Shown: positions 34,881 through 48,102, numbered from the stretch's first letter. The stretch is DNA of 64,000 bases from Chaunax sp. Z400 (GCA_037577475.1 CM075204.1:9126855-9190854); one strand, 5' to 3'. Made by a program: numbers and translations. The notes: generated by a model not told the origin, from the letters alone.

Positions 34881-37800
34881 ACGCCTTGTGTCCTTTAAGC
34901 ATCTCTATGAATATTTTCACCATGTTGGCAGCAGGACTCCAGGAATCTCAGAAACCTTTGGATTTTATTACCATGACATTTTATACTGATGGTCTCGTGT
35001 CACTGTTGTCAGCCATATTTTAATTCAGCCTTAGTCCTGTGTCATATATCCTTTTTAGTTTTATCAAATGTAGTCAACATTATCCTGTTTTTAAAAATTT
35101 TTTTTTTTAAAAACAAGATTTATTAGTTGACTAAAATTTTAGTCTAGTTTTAATCAAAGAAAAGCGTTGACATTTAGTCTTTTCAGGAAATTTGTTTGAT
35201 CGAAAACCAATATTTTTTGGTCATTTTGCTCTTATTACAGTTGTTTCATGCAAATTTATCAGATCTAATCTTACTATGATGCGAGAAATCTGTGAAAACT
35301 GTTCATCTGCTCTACTTCAACTTTTGCATGTGAGCTGCTGGGGGCCCATAGAAGTAATTTCTCAACTTTAATGCAATTCGGTTATGTGACACACTCAATA
35401 TCAATACATTTAGAATAAACAGGTGAACAGCGCTCTGTGCAGCAGCTTAGGGGGCTCTGCTGAAACCGAACAGTACCACTGGAAATGGTGTGGGGGCAGT
35501 GTAGCTACAATTCAAACGTGTATAGAAACAACGAAGAAGAAAAAAGGGAAGCGAAATGAAAAAGTGAACAAAACTCTCCGTCCACATGCAGACGAATACA
35601 GCGTTAGAGTCGCCATATTTGTTGTTGATGAAACTTTTCATGTTTCACTGCCACAGCACTTAATACGGACGATTCTGTTTTTGGTACATAAATGAGGCGT
35701 TACTTTTGCTGCTGGATGTAGAATATGACGTTACTGTCATGTGTTGGGGCACATTTAGAACGGGGACTGTAGTTTGATAAAAACAGGTTGACTGATTATG
35801 AACGCAGCTTTGCAGAAAGTGTCTGATCTGATGAATTCCAACTCCACGATAACATCAATGGTCCTTAACCAGCTCTTCACCTCGGAGGGGAAGCTGAAGC
35901 TGTTTTCCATGACTTCCTGTTATCTCAATGGCTGAAATCATGTAGAGAAGAGAAGCATTTTGATATAAATCAGCAGGCGAAATGCTCGCTGTATTTTAGA
36001 GTAACAGATTTGTCTCTAGGTTCTTGTTTCAAACGGCCTTTTTTAATCTCACCCTGTCTTCCACGAGACAAGTACCATCTGTTATCGTCAGGTTAACCCA
36101 TTCGGAGTCCAATCGTTTTCTTTCTTTCTTTGAAAAGTGGAACATTCCAGTGATTAATAGCATTTTTTTGTTGTTTTTTTGTTTGTGCTTTTAGGGAACT
36201 GGTACATCCTGCTCCTCTCGAAAGTATTACAAAATGACAAGTTGATTGCTCATCACAGAAACACACACTGACAATTTTTGCATTTTGACAACAATTTTTC
36301 TGGCTAGACAGGTGAAAACAGCAGCTCCATCATGCTGCATCACCTGCAGCGAACACCAAAGTTGGATTCTAACTTGAAGATCTTATGAAAAATAATCCTA
36401 CCATAGGAGAAGAAGAAGAATGCATTGGCATGATCAAGCTTTGAGTGCTTTTATAATATGCTCCATCTGCATGCTACCTCCACCAAACAACACATGAAGT
36501 TAGCGTGCAGCTTGTGGAGCAATGAGCCAGGAATTTGTCCCAGGAGGTGGTGGAGACTAAAAGAGAGCTAAAAGGAGAATGACGTACGTATATAAATAAT
36601 AATAATAAGTTCCTTTACTCCTTAACTCTTTGTGCTGCCGACACTGTATACCCTTCGATCATGATCTTCTTGAAGAGTCTAAGCACCAAAGACTTTCTGA
36701 AAGCCAAGGTGTCACATACGATCTGCTGGATTTAACAATATCTTTACGTCATTCACCTGTCTCTTCTGATTGAACTTATGTCCTGTAGTACCAACTTCTT
36801 CACGTCCTGTTTAAGACATGCACCGCATCTGAGTAAGGGTACACATGCAAATGATTTAGTTGGTTGAACAGATTGACGTGATGGTGTACTTCCTCAACCC
36901 TAGTAATTTTAACAGATTTATTTATTAGAATTGTTAGAATTAAGTTATGCAAAGCCTTAACTAATTATAATTAATTATTTAATTATTATTATGCTTGATG
37001 TTGGCCGAGGTGTGATTTTAGTTCCTCCCATCCCTGTTGTTTTAGAAGTGCACATTTAAGAGTGTAACAATTGCACACGTCACCAGTGTAACAGAAAAGT
37101 TGGATGTTTGTTAACGTACATTAGATGCCGCTGATTTTTAAGTCCTGTGCATATACAGGCAATGACTATATGTTCTATAATATATTTCACCTTCAAATTT
37201 CCCAATATCCCACTTAAATCTGTTGCTTAGACGAGAGCTTCTTAAATGCTTTTAGCTGAGGACCCTGGTGAGAGATTAGCTTTGGTTGCTCTGGGAAACA
37301 GGCTTATTAAAAATTTTTGCATCCTCATCATAAAGGGACCCACCAGCAGCAAACCGCAATTTGGATCTCAACCCACAGTTACAGTTGAGATATTTTCCAC
37401 ATGTTTTTTTGTAGCATTGCTGACACCTCTCAATTCTTAGATGCTTCTCTTTTGGGAAATTAGAAGAAAGAAAAAAAAGAAGTTTCCACAACAGAAGCAA
37501 CCAGGAGGTCATTGGGCTCCAGATACTGACAGAGAGAGGAGAGGATGTGAAAAGGGCCGATTGCAGGTGCTTCATGTTTTTAACCTCGCTTTTACAAACC
37601 CTCTGCACTTACTACATACACTGTTTCCTGTCTATGCCTGTCAACCATAGTTACACTAAAAGACTGTGTTTCCCAGCCTGCTATCCTTCTCTAAACAGCA
37701 AGTGTGTGAAATGTGCTGCGCTGAGAACAGAAAACAAGCGCTGCCTAAAGCATCTCTCTATTTCATGAGGAGAAAGTGCTTCCTTCAAACATCAAGCTTC

Positions 37801-38750
37801 ATTCTTCTCCAGCGAAGGCGTCCTTTGGCAAAACACTCTCCATGAATCAAAAGGCCGTGACAACGTTGGCCTCGGCATGCAGAAACAGTTTTTCATGGGT
37901 CAATGCTAGACTCCCAGTAGGAGTCTGTTCAGAGGAGTCGGAGGAGAGTCCGTGGATGGAGGAGCTGCAAAACGTTGAAAAACCTCGCTCTCAAAGCTTT
38001 GATTTCTTTCAAAGGGTTGAATCGCAGTAAATGCAGGCATTTCACTCTTTCCTTTTATTTCCATTTTGCTGCAGTCATTACAAGAGCACTTCAAAGGAAT
38101 CTCCTCCTCTCACCATATGCCGTATAGTCTCATAATCTAATGAGGGTTTTGTAATTACACTGTCCACCAGGGGAATGGAGCTCATCGATTCTCTGGGAAA
38201 AGAAATTTCATTACACAGACTCACTGTAAACCGTTGATGCTATCAGCAGCGCTGTACCTTAATTTCATTTAGTCATTTTACATGGCAAAATGACTTGTCA
38301 GAATCACATAGTAGGGGGAGAATTACAGATGTGAATGCAAATCACTCCAATTTGGAGCCTCTCAAAACTTTTCCGGGCCGGAGGAGAGATGCTGAAAAGT
38401 GGAGGATGTCAGATGCAAAGGTACCAACGTGCGGGAAATGTTTCATCTGATCATGTATTTTATTCCCCCTGTGCAACACAGTAATCTGTGTGACATTTCA
38501 ATATCTGCGTGATGCACAGATAATGAATGCTGCTCTTTCATGGATGCACCTCACATCAGGCAGTAGGAAATCCTCCGATGCATTCATCAAGACATCAAAT
38601 GACAAATGAGACACGCTACTGGAATTATTTATGTTTCTGTGGCCATATTAAAGCCTATAGCTGAGTAGCCTTCTCACTGCTGCACTCAAATCCTTTTAAG
38701 TCAAGCCTGGGAACTCTTACTTTATCTTAGCTATGAATCAATCAATGTAT
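34881..38750. other. intergenic region downstream of tafa2
   Basis: No exon is recognised. About 35030-35200 carries a degenerate repeat (TTAGTTGACTAAAATTTTAGTC, AGCGTTGACATTTAGTC) with a weak relative at about 47560-47700. About 38100-38340 is repeat-free, with several TAAT/ATTA cores, and might be a conserved non-coding element. Reading frames are short and unlike known proteins. Confidence 0.6.
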
Positions 38751-38753
38751 CAA

Positions 38754-38773
38754 TCCATCTATCTATCTATCTG

Positions 38774-38812
<39 letters not shown>

Positions 38813-38911
38813 GTCTATCTATCTATCTATCTATCTATCTGTCTATCTATCTATCTATCTGTCTATCTATCTATTTATCTATCTATCTGTCTATCTATCT
38901 ATCTATCTGTC

Positions 38912-38942
<31 letters not shown>

Positions 38943-39121
38943 CATCTATCTGTCTATCTATCTATCTATCTATCATCTATCTGTCTATCTGTCTATCCAT
39001 CTATGTATCTATCTATCTATCTATCATCTATCTGTCTGTCTATCTATCTATCTGTCTATCTATCTATCATCTATCTATCTATCTATCATCTATCTATCTA
39101 TGTATCATCTATCTATCTATG

Positions 39122-39173
<52 letters not shown>

Positions 39174-39193
39174 ATCTATCTATCTATCTATGT
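38754..39193. repeat. (CTAT)n/(TCTG)n microsatellite, about 440 bp
   Basis: An almost continuous tetranucleotide array of CTAT units has interspersed CTGT, TTAT, CCAT and TGTAT variants and occasional ATCATCTAT phase breaks. It yields a spurious 156-codon frame of S, I, Y and L repeats on the + strand. Confidence 0.98.
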
Positions 39194-41120
39194 CTGTCAG
39201 TAATTTGATCTATTACTTAACAAAGCATCAATGTCTACATTTCTATATTTGATATTATTTAAATTTCCCAGATTATTACAATGAAAGGAGAATTTCTTTG
39301 CTTACACCCGCTGCACATCTTCACATCACATCATCTTACACAAATCACATAATCCAATCTGTTTTAAACACAGGTTCCCATAATGGCTCAAATCACCTCA
39401 TTCCTCTAACACTTTGTTTCTGAGTGGTGCAAATAAATGAATGTCTGCTTTCATTATGTGCTTTTAATATAATACTGATATGGTCATATTATATTGGAGC
39501 TCATTTTTAGCATAATGCATCATCTCTTGCAAATGAGTGCTCCTAAATTAGTGCCTTCACTTTGCACAGTATAATTAATTCTGACAGGTGCAGTGGATTT
39601 ATGTGGACTCGAACAGCGTTTTTACTATTTGGCTTTTTTCTGCCATGATTTGTTCATTGAGTCTGTTTTCATTTTTAGCATCAAGAACTTTTCACCTTTT
39701 CTGCATTGCATATACCAGAATTCACCTGTCACTCATTCACTGTGTGAGTGGGGCAATGATCGCTGTCTTAAATGTGCAGGTTATTAAGTTATAATTTGTG
39801 TAAAAACAACACGACAGTATTGAGAGCAGGGTATATAGAGACTTAAATCAATACTGTGAATGAATCTCTAACCCGTGGTGCAGCAGAAAGTAGAGCCCTG
39901 CCTCAGCTGTGAAAAGCTTTAATGGAAAATAAAAGAATGAATATGAGGCATTGCTCTATTTAATCAACAGGTGCTGTAGTTTCCCAAGCAATGTAATTGG
40001 CTCCATACTGATGACTGCCATGCACAACATTGTCAAGAAACTTTTTATTCAGACCGCTAGCATTGGCAAGTGTTGCATAAAAGCTGAATCCCGGAGGACA
40101 TTTGTCACCGTTATTATGGACGCTACAGTGATACATCACAGTACTATCCATTCACGCTGTTAGGACTGACCTCAGGGGTGTTATCGCTATATTTAGTTAT
40201 TGGAAATCTGATGAGAAATGGATCCCTGAGCACCTACACCGACCAGGGTTGACGTTATGAGCGGTATCCGGTCCTACTCACGCCAATAAAACTGAGACGT
40301 CTCTAATTAGCACCAAGATGTATCACGCAGTGTTTGCCTCTTTTCCCCCCTGGAGCCGTACCTCACAGCGCAGTGTTGGATTACATGTGGATAAGACGAA
40401 GAAAGTAGGAGGGATTCGTCCTGGTTATACATGTAGCACTTGACTTCCTGTGCCTTTGTGCTAAACTAAGAACATCCCCCATCCTGCTCAGCATCTACGA
40501 AAACAACCTCTGATCCCAGAACCCCCCCCAGAGACTGGCATTAAACAGCTGAAGTTTACAACATGGGTCATTTAATTCCTAGATATGGTAGCGTTTAACT
40601 CGGTGCTGCAGGGCGCTGTCATGGCTTCAACAACAGGGTCCATTCACACCTGGAGGGGGCTGCTGCTCTCATGTAAGTACATAGCTAATTTCCACTCTTA
40701 CATTCCATGACCATGGCAACCACAGCAACCACACCGACAAAAACAATAGCCAATCATACCTCCATTTGAATACCCAGAATTATAGGACCTCCCTACCCTT
40801 TCACTCGACTACAATTAAAACGATGGAGATGAAGCAGCATCAGTTTCACACTTTGGCCAATAAACAATGTTTACTATGCACTAAACATGCATATTAAATC
40901 ATCACGGCTATTATCTTTGTATTAAGCTACAAACCTTGAGGGTCAGTAGATTCTGGTTGAAGCCAAGGCAACAAAAACAGACTATTGGGTCGCAGGTGAT
41001 CCATTTATGTCATTATTGGTTATCTATTGGGGATAGGTTCCCATGGGGGTTGCCATGGAAGCCAAAAAGGGGCATTTAATGACGGGTCATTTTTGATCGG
41101 GAACACCAAGGGTGTACACA

Positions 41121-41245
41121 AGTTCAATAAAACACCCACAATTCATTTTGTGCGTTCAGATGCCACGAGTGAACAAAGTCATGGGACCTTATGACAAAGA
41201 GATGAAATTATCTACATCTTTTAGAGAGAAAAGTAACACAACAGA
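41121..41245 (+). repeat. dispersed repeat related to 58983-59060
   Basis: TTCAGATGCCACGAGTGAAC, AAAGTCATGGGACCTTATGA, then GAGATGAAATTATCTACATC and TTTTAGAGAGA align with CTCAGATGCCTTTTGTGGAC, AAATCCATGGAACCTTATGA and ATTATCTTCAGAGAGACTGG at 58996-59063. The family is not identified. Confidence 0.5.
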
Positions 41246-43612
41246 AGGGTTCAATGATGTACATATACACAGGGGATTCACAGGAACACTCATGCACAAT
41301 GGAACTCAGAAGAGGGAACCAGTGCATGCTCACATTTCACACAATTTGTGCATATAAGCATACGTCCCGTGACGCTGTAGCAGAGCATGGGCATCTCAGA
41401 CAGGAAATATATTGGTGTTTGGACAAGTATATCTACGGCGATTCATAATGAACACAAGTTTCTCATTTTAATATGCTTTAGTTGTGTCAGAGTACCTGCA
41501 TATCTGAATGTTTTTAAATTGTGTTTTTGGCCATTTTTCCTGATTTCACAAAAATAGTGCATTGATTTCCATTAAACTCTGCGAAGGGTTGGGGTATGGG
41601 CCAAGCAAGATGAAAAGATACTTGGCCTTGGTGGAGGCATGCACTCTAATGCCATTCTAGGTTTGAATGGGACTAAAGGACCACCAAGAACCTCAGGTGT
41701 TGCCAAATCAACCAGAACTGAACTCTTTAAAGTTATAACTTGTATTTCAGCCACTCCAGTGTGCCTTTTACCTGTCTGGGATTGTGTTAATGGATTTGAA
41801 AATATAGAAGTCTCCTCCACAAAGAGTTACTGCATTACACTGTACAAGTCACATTACTATTCAATCCATAATGCCTGCAGTACATTCAGCTGTTACAGGT
41901 GACTTCAAACAGTGAATGAAACAGACATGAAGGCAGAAACTAGGAGGCTTTAGCACCATTAATGTTAATTTTATACCACACTGATTCCTATCAATACCAG
42001 TTTTACGAAAAAGCTGTTAAAGCGTTGCATTCAGGAGACGTGAGTTGACTCTTTGCATTATGCTCCAGTGAGGTTTCGCAACCAAATTAAGGAGTCACGG
42101 ATACAATGAACGCCAAGGCATCTGGTGCTGCATAATGTCTGTAGAAATCATTTTTCCTCAAAGCTGTCTCTTCATTGTCTGCCGACTGACACAAATTTCT
42201 GATTCTATTGTGAAGCCAAAAATTGACTGAAAATTGGTAAAAGCAGGAGCTAATGAGATGCTGCTGAGCATTACATCCACTATAACAAAGCAGACGTGGA
42301 TGGCAGCGATGATTTGAGTGAGCCATCAGTGTCATCAAACCTACCTGCGTGCGGCATGGAAATGCTTTGCTATTGTGTCTACCGTCATTGCTGCAGTTTT
42401 ATTATCTGGGCAGCCAGGGACGAATTAGCTATCATTAAAGCAGGTCTGCAACAACAATGGTGTGAGGTGATTGACAATACCCAAATAACATGTGACTGAG
42501 AAAAAAAGCCAGTCATTCAATAGCTGTCATATTTCTGGTGGCACATTAGAACTGAACGAATGTGTCCTTTGTCAGTTTTGTCAGCGTCTTTGTTTCCAGA
42601 CTGTCTTTATCTGACTGATCCAAACATGTCGTCTGTGTGCCTCTGTATTCATCAAGGCCCGGCTGAGATATTTTCCGCTATCCTGCTATATGCCGAGCTG
42701 CAAAACCATAATAGAGTTTCTCTCCCCATTCCCCCGTGGTTGCTTTCTTATTTCTCTCATTCAATTATGAAGAATGAAACATGGGATTAGATATTTTCAG
42801 CGCTTTTTTTCCTCTGTGCACAATCCGTTTTATTCCCCACAATTTCACGCTTTGCAGAATTTTTCGGTCACAAGTTAATTAATCAGGTAGAGATGCTGGG
42901 GTTACTGCATCTCAAGACTAAATGACCCATATTTAGCACAAAGTGAAACTTCGCTGTGAGGAATCTGAAGAGGAAAAAAGCCGCACCGAGAGCCGGGCCT
43001 TTAGTGTTCAGCAGCAATGGTCCCTGTTTCATCTCAAGGCTGCTTTTAACGAGATAAACCCTCTACTGACAGTGACCTGAGATGAAAGTAAGAGACGCAA
43101 AGCCGGCAAGAGTTCAGGGAAAGTTCTCCAACGCTCCACCTACCCACTCACTCACCCCGCCTAAACCTCTCTCAACCTGGTGCTGCGTAGAGATGGGAGG
43201 GAAGTGGGGCGGGAGTGGACTAGAAAAGTTGCTTCACCTCTATTACAACTTTATGCTTGATCCCACAAGGAGGCCCTCGCTAGATGCTAAAGATGCCGGG
43301 ATTGACGGTTCTAATCTCGCCGACTCTCTCCGTCTCGCTCGAACTTGGCCTCGTCTTTTGTTCTTTAAGCCCCGGATTCTCTGGTTGCTACAACTCTATT
43401 TGATGCAGGGCTGGTTTCTGCTGAAGGGAGGGACAACAGGAACGCAACAGAGGTTGCTGCAACGGTCGAGGCAATCAGAGAAACAAATGAGTGAGTTAAC
43501 CTGCTGACTCATGTAACTGATGACACTGTAAAACCTTCACGTTAATCTAGTGTGAGATCTGAACTGTACACTGCTGTGTCAACGTCATACATGCTGAACA
43601 CTGCAATGCAAT

Positions 43613-43633
43613 GCAGTTGGTGGTTCGATCCCC
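43613..43633 (+). mobile_element. SINE fragment (B-box segment)
   Basis: GTTGGTGGTTCGATCCCC repeats the B-box portion of the SINE at 12745-12860 (GGTCGGTGGTTCGATCCCC). Only about 20 bp survive, followed by an A-rich stretch. Confidence 0.5.
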
Positions 43634-44066
43634 ATTAAAAATAAAATAAAAACAAATACAATAAATGAAAACACTCCACCTTCTGATTAGGTTTGCACAT
43701 GTTAAATCTGATTCTATAAAAGGTAATTTAATGTTTCTCAGTCTGGCTGATTTTCATTTTAGCTGTCTGATACACGAGCTGAATGAAATTAACTACCTGC
43801 AGAAGCAGAACAGAAAGGCAGCAGCACCTCAGGATCCTGTGCATCAATAACTGCTGACCATATGACAGGTGTGTTTAGACTAACACCGGAACATCTAATT
43901 AACAGCAAGTTGTTGTGATTCTGCAGAGAATACTGAGTCACCTTTAATGTAGAGGATATTCTGTGGTGGGGATTTTCTCCCATATGTCTTTATTTAAAGG
44001 TTGAGAAGAGTCAAAAGCAGGCACAGCACCATAATGTCTCTGCATGTGCATTGCAGTTTCCCCACC

Positions 44067-45010
44067 TTGAATGTTCAAGATTCAAGAACTTTATTGTCAT
44101 TGTGCAAGAACATAGAAATTGCAATTGTATCATCCTCAACATTTGCATTTACTGTAAGCATGAAAGAATGAAATATAAAATATCAGCAGTAAGAAGCACA
44201 GATTCTAACTAATATAAGTAAAAAATATATAAGTCATATGAAACATAGAATACAGTTTACAATAAAATACATTCAAATACAAGAAATCATCAGCAAAAGT
44301 ATATATATAGTGTAAGGTGTGATGTGACAGATATTGGAGTGCAGAGGTTGGTGTAGAAACATTGCACATAATCATTTGCTTAAACATGTAAGTTTAAGTC
44401 AATGACATGTATGTAAATATTGCACATGCTCCTATGATGTCAGCGCATCAGTCTCCAGCTGTTTGTGCTTCACAGACTGATCTGAAGCACATGCCTGATG
44501 GGAGGAGCTTAAACAGATGGTATCCAGGGCGAGTAGTGTCCTCCGTGATGCTCTTAACCCTCCTCACACGGCCGGTGCAGCGAGGATGTCCTATAGTGAT
44601 GGCGGCTCGGCGCCAACAACGTCCTGTGGCGTTTTCACGACTTGCTGGAGAGATCTTCTGTCAGCTTTGGGGCGGCTGCTGCATCAGGCTGTCATCCAGC
44701 TTCTCTGTGGCGGATCTGCAAAAGGCTGACAAGCGGATTTTGGGCAGGCTGGCTCTTCTTACCTTCCTCAGAACATACAGGCATTGTTGGGTTAGGGTCC
44801 TTTTAGGTTTTAGTCGGTCCTTTTGAGAGGAGTGTGTTGACCAGCTTGTTCAGAATGAGGGTATTAAATGCAGAGCTGTAGTCAGACAGGAGCATCTTGA
44901 TGCAGGTGTCTGTCTAGGTGAGAGAGGGCTGCGCTGAAAGCAGCACAGACGGCATCCTCAGTTCATCTGTTTGCTCCATGGTCAAACGGGTCTATCATCT
45001 GGGACAGAAC
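44067..45010 (-). mobile_element. L2-like LINE fragment with reverse-transcriptase motif
   Basis: Read on the minus strand, about 44895-44830 gives DYSSAFNTLILNKLVNTLL, the reverse-transcriptase block that normally reads DFSSAFNTI. About 44530-44480 gives LFKLLPSGMCFRS, the usual C-terminal 'LPSGRRYRS' block. The 3' end, near 44070, reads ATAAAGTTCTTGAATCTTGA, a typical L2-family tail. Much of the polymerase domain between these blocks is missing, and an in-frame stop interrupts the sequence before the RT block, so it is dead. The text also matches a repeat widespread in teleosts, where these blocks lie several hundred bases apart. Confidence 0.75.
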
Positions 45011-46380
45011 CTTGAGCCAAAAAATTAGTTTTTTTGGACGACATCTATTGAGACTTATTTTAGGCCAGAACCTGAAAAACAGGTAAATTACAGTGTAATT
45101 TTCAGTGAGGCTTTGTTTATGGTGTTGTCTGCTTTATGACTGATTCTTGGTCCGTGTCCACCTCCAAGGTCTTCAGTCAAAGTAATTTGCCTGTGAGCCT
45201 TGAAAGCAAAGTAGACAAAGATTCTGTCCTTGGGCAAAGACAAGGCACTGAATCCACGTCTAGACTTCCCTGATGCCCTCTCTGGGGACCCATGTGGAAG
45301 TCCTGAGGTGTTGTTAAAGGCTGGAGAAGATGACAGTGAGCTAACATACTTTCTGCCTCTGTGTGAAATAACTCTCATTATCCACAGGTGGCTGTAGTCT
45401 GTATCTGACAGGCATATCTGCTGGTTTCATAAAGCAGCATCATTTTCATTCATCTTTCAACACTTGGTTGGATTCAGTTGGTCCTCAGGTACTTCATTCC
45501 AGATGGGCATGTGGTTGTGAAAATATTTGTGTATTGGAATGACTGGTGAAAATAAGAGGAGCCTTCTTTGTGTGCGCTCTTTTCTGTAGACATTTGGTTG
45601 CTTTCCTCACTTCTGTTTCCCTAGCAACCAATCAGAGTGGTTTTTAATGGACTCTACTGCTGATTCAGCTCAGCTGCCTGACAAAATACCAACAAGGGCC
45701 AACTAGTGCCAACGGTGCAGGATAAGCTGCAAAATCTGGGGTCACAGACATTCACAGATGGCCCAGCATTGGCTGATATGATGCATATATAGGCCTGTAC
45801 ACATACAGTAAAGGAGCTGAAACATTTGTAACAGGTCACAAAAAAACAGCTGAAGTAACTTAATCTCATGTATTACATTTATTTCTAATATATTCGTATT
45901 CTATGTGTCACAGAGCTCTGTGTGTTTTCCATCTCCACTGAGTTTGGTATCATCCATCCTTGATGATCAGTCTGAAAAAGTCTTTTTGTTTACCCTCATT
46001 ACAAAAAGAATGCACACCAATAAAAATAAAAAAAATCCAGCCTTCACTCAGTGTTCTTTTAATTGATTATTATTATTTCCTCCAATAAGAGAAGGTACAC
46101 AATGAAAAGTCAGGATTCAACTAATCTATTGAACACAGTCCTGTAAATATTTTGCAAAGATGAAGGGATTCTGTCTGCAGAAAGGATAGGAAGAAATGCT
46201 TTTGCTGTGTCTGGGACATAGAACCATACAAAAATACAGATAATGAAACTGTAGTGGAAGGTGTGTAAAATGTTGCTGGTATGATGTCTATATATACTGT
46301 CAAAGACACAATTTTCATTACGTTTGCTGAGAGTCACAAGCTACATTTTGAGATCATAATGAACAGAAATACACTTAATA
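45011..46380. other. intergenic, nothing recognised
   Basis: There are no exons, clear repeats or RNA genes. Only short chance reading frames are present. Confidence 0.5.
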
Positions 46381-46617
46381 TACAGTACTGTGCAAAAGTC
46401 TTAGGCAGGTGTGAAGAAATGCTGTAAAGTAAGAATGCTTTCAAAAATATAAAATGAAATTGTTTATTTTTATCAATTCACAAAATGCAAAGTGAGCGAA
46501 CAGAAGAAAAACCTAAATCAAATCAATATTTGGTGTGACCACCCTTTGCCTTCAAAACAGCATCAATTCTTTACAGCATTTCTTCATTCCTGCCTAAGAC
46601 TTTTGCACAGTGCTGTA
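46381..46617. mobile_element. complete Tc1/mariner-type MITE (237 bp)
   Basis: The left end TACAGTACTGTGCAAAAGTC and the right end (reverse complement TACAGCACTGTGCAAAAGTC) start near-perfect inverted repeats that extend about 50 bp (TTAGGCAGG...GAAGAAATGCTGTAAAG on both sides). TA dinucleotides flank the element on both sides (46379-46380 and 46618-46619), the target duplication of Tc1/mariner. The interior includes CAATATTTGGTGTGACCACC, typical of this family in vertebrates. There is no transposase. Confidence 0.9.
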
Positions 46618-46635
46618 TAATGAAATATAATATAA

Positions 46636-46669
46636 TATAAATGAGTATTACATATAAATGAGTATTACA
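46636..46669. repeat. 17-bp tandem duplication beside the MITE
   Basis: TATAAATGAGTATTACA occurs twice in exact tandem (46636-46652 and 46653-46669), 17 bp beyond the target duplication of the Tc1-type MITE. Confidence 0.85.
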
Positions 46670-47703
46670 TTTTGTTTCCATTCCATTACTTTCAATTTTT
46701 AAATCTTTTCTTAATGTCTTTATGTCATGTAATACTTTGAATTATTGTGCTGAAAGATACTTTTCCGTGTTCTGCTCATGGAGGTTTCGCTAAAAATCTG
46801 AAAACAGTTTAGATTTTGCATTTCATAACTCAGTACTCGTTTAATCTGGTCTACAAAACTGCCGCCGTCGTTTTCACAAATTAGACACATTTCATTTGAA
46901 GCGCTGCACTGATGTCAGCATGAATATGTACTCCATGTTTGCTGGTAGTTACACAACACAACATGGCAGCTCCTCATTAACAGTGTATGAGGAGTTGAAT
47001 AACAGGGTTACTAATGAACACGTCCCCTGCTGCTCGTATCAACATATGGGGGAATGACAGTAAATCCCGGCCCTCCCTCTTACTAACCCATTGTTCATGG
47101 TCTATTCATGAGCGTACGTCATGGTGTTTATTAGAGGAGCAGCTCTCCAGCACTGATCCCCTCTCTCCAGCTGACAGCGTGTTTGTTCTGCAGACAATTG
47201 GCAAGCACCAGAGCTCAAGTGGACACCAGGCTGCTACATTAATGACCATCATCTCCATGGTGCACCGCCTCATTGAGAGCACTGCACGGTAAACACCTGT
47301 AAGCATCAACCAAATGAGAGGAACCCCCTCATCCTCATAAATACTAACAACCACACAGGAGCAGCCCAGCTGAGAGCAGAACATAAACCCCAGCCACTGA
47401 AACTGCCCCCTGTGGTTTACCCTCTGCATAGTTCCGTATTCAGCTCGTCGGGAGATACCCCACCTACTGCAATATTGACTGAAGCCATGAAAAATGTAAG
47501 AATTCTCCAGCTGGTCTTCTTAAAGTTTCATATCTACCCTCTAGTGTTAATTATGTCAGTTATTTTTTTAAATTTAGTTTTAACCTTCTGTCAAATGTCC
47601 TTGTTATTTTTCATCATAGTCAACATTATCCTGTGTCTTTTTTAGTCATATTTTACTCAAAGGAAACTAAGCTTTAAGCTTTATTTCAGCTTTAGTCACT
47701 GAC

Positions 47704-47752
47704 ATTAGAATAGACTTAAATGTCAAGTGTTGACATTTCAGTCTATTCTAAT
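47704..47752. repeat. 23-bp inverted repeat (hairpin), 3-base loop
   Basis: ATTAGAATAGACTTAAATGT with CAA (47704-47726) pairs with 47730-47752 across a GTG loop with one mismatch. It is too short and too perfect to be a typical pre-miRNA. It could be a snap-back duplication or the core of a small foldback element. Confidence 0.7.
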
Positions 47753-47907
47753 ACATCAGGTTATTATTATAACACTAACATGAATCTCACCGCAGCCGGT
47801 GGAGATCACTGTTACGCTAATGAACAGAATATTTGGTGGATGAATTTTTTTTGTGTGGATGAAAATAAAGAGAGAGTTTGGTGTTGATTGTGTTTTTCAA
47901 ACTAGTC

Positions 47908-48102
47908 AAGCCAAGTCAGTTTTATTTGTACAGCGCCAAGTCACAACAGAAGTTATCTCAAGGCACTTTCCAATAGAACGGGTTTAGACCATAGTGTTTA
48001 TTTACAGAGACACAACAATCCCCCATGAGGAAGCACTTGGTGACCGTGGCGAGAAAACACTGCCTCCAACAGGCAGAAACCTCCAGCAGATCCCGACTAA
48101 AG
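47908..48102 (+). repeat. dispersed teleost repeat (GCGCCAAgTCACAACA family)
   Basis: TTTTATTTGTACAGCGCCAA, GTTATCTCAAGGCACTTT, CATGAGGAAGCACTTGGTGA, GGCAGAAACCTCCAGCAG: this is a well-known fish repeat string ('tttatttgtatagcgccaaatcacaacaaaagttatctcaaggcac'). Its element class is not assigned here. Confidence 0.65.

Larger units (their letters stand above)
39194..44066. other. intergenic, no gene recognised
   Basis: This stretch contains a dispersed-repeat copy (41121-41245) and a SINE B-box fragment (43613-43633). About 42960-43510 is richer in G+C and gives a 141-codon frame without known similarity, interpreted as chance. Nothing else is seen. Confidence 0.6.

Noticed and set aside
38754..39193. 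CRISPR-like regular repeats
   Set aside because: The units are tetranucleotides with no unique spacers, in a vertebrate genome.
38733..39203. 156-codon frame of S, I, Y and L repeats
   Set aside because: It is a translation of the (CTAT)n microsatellite.
43082..43507. 141-codon frame in a G+C-richer block
   Set aside because: The product looks like random translation (low-complexity L/R-rich) and there is no known motif.
44407..44826. 139-codon + strand frame
   Set aside because: It is the antisense of an L2-like LINE fragment whose true coding strand is minus.
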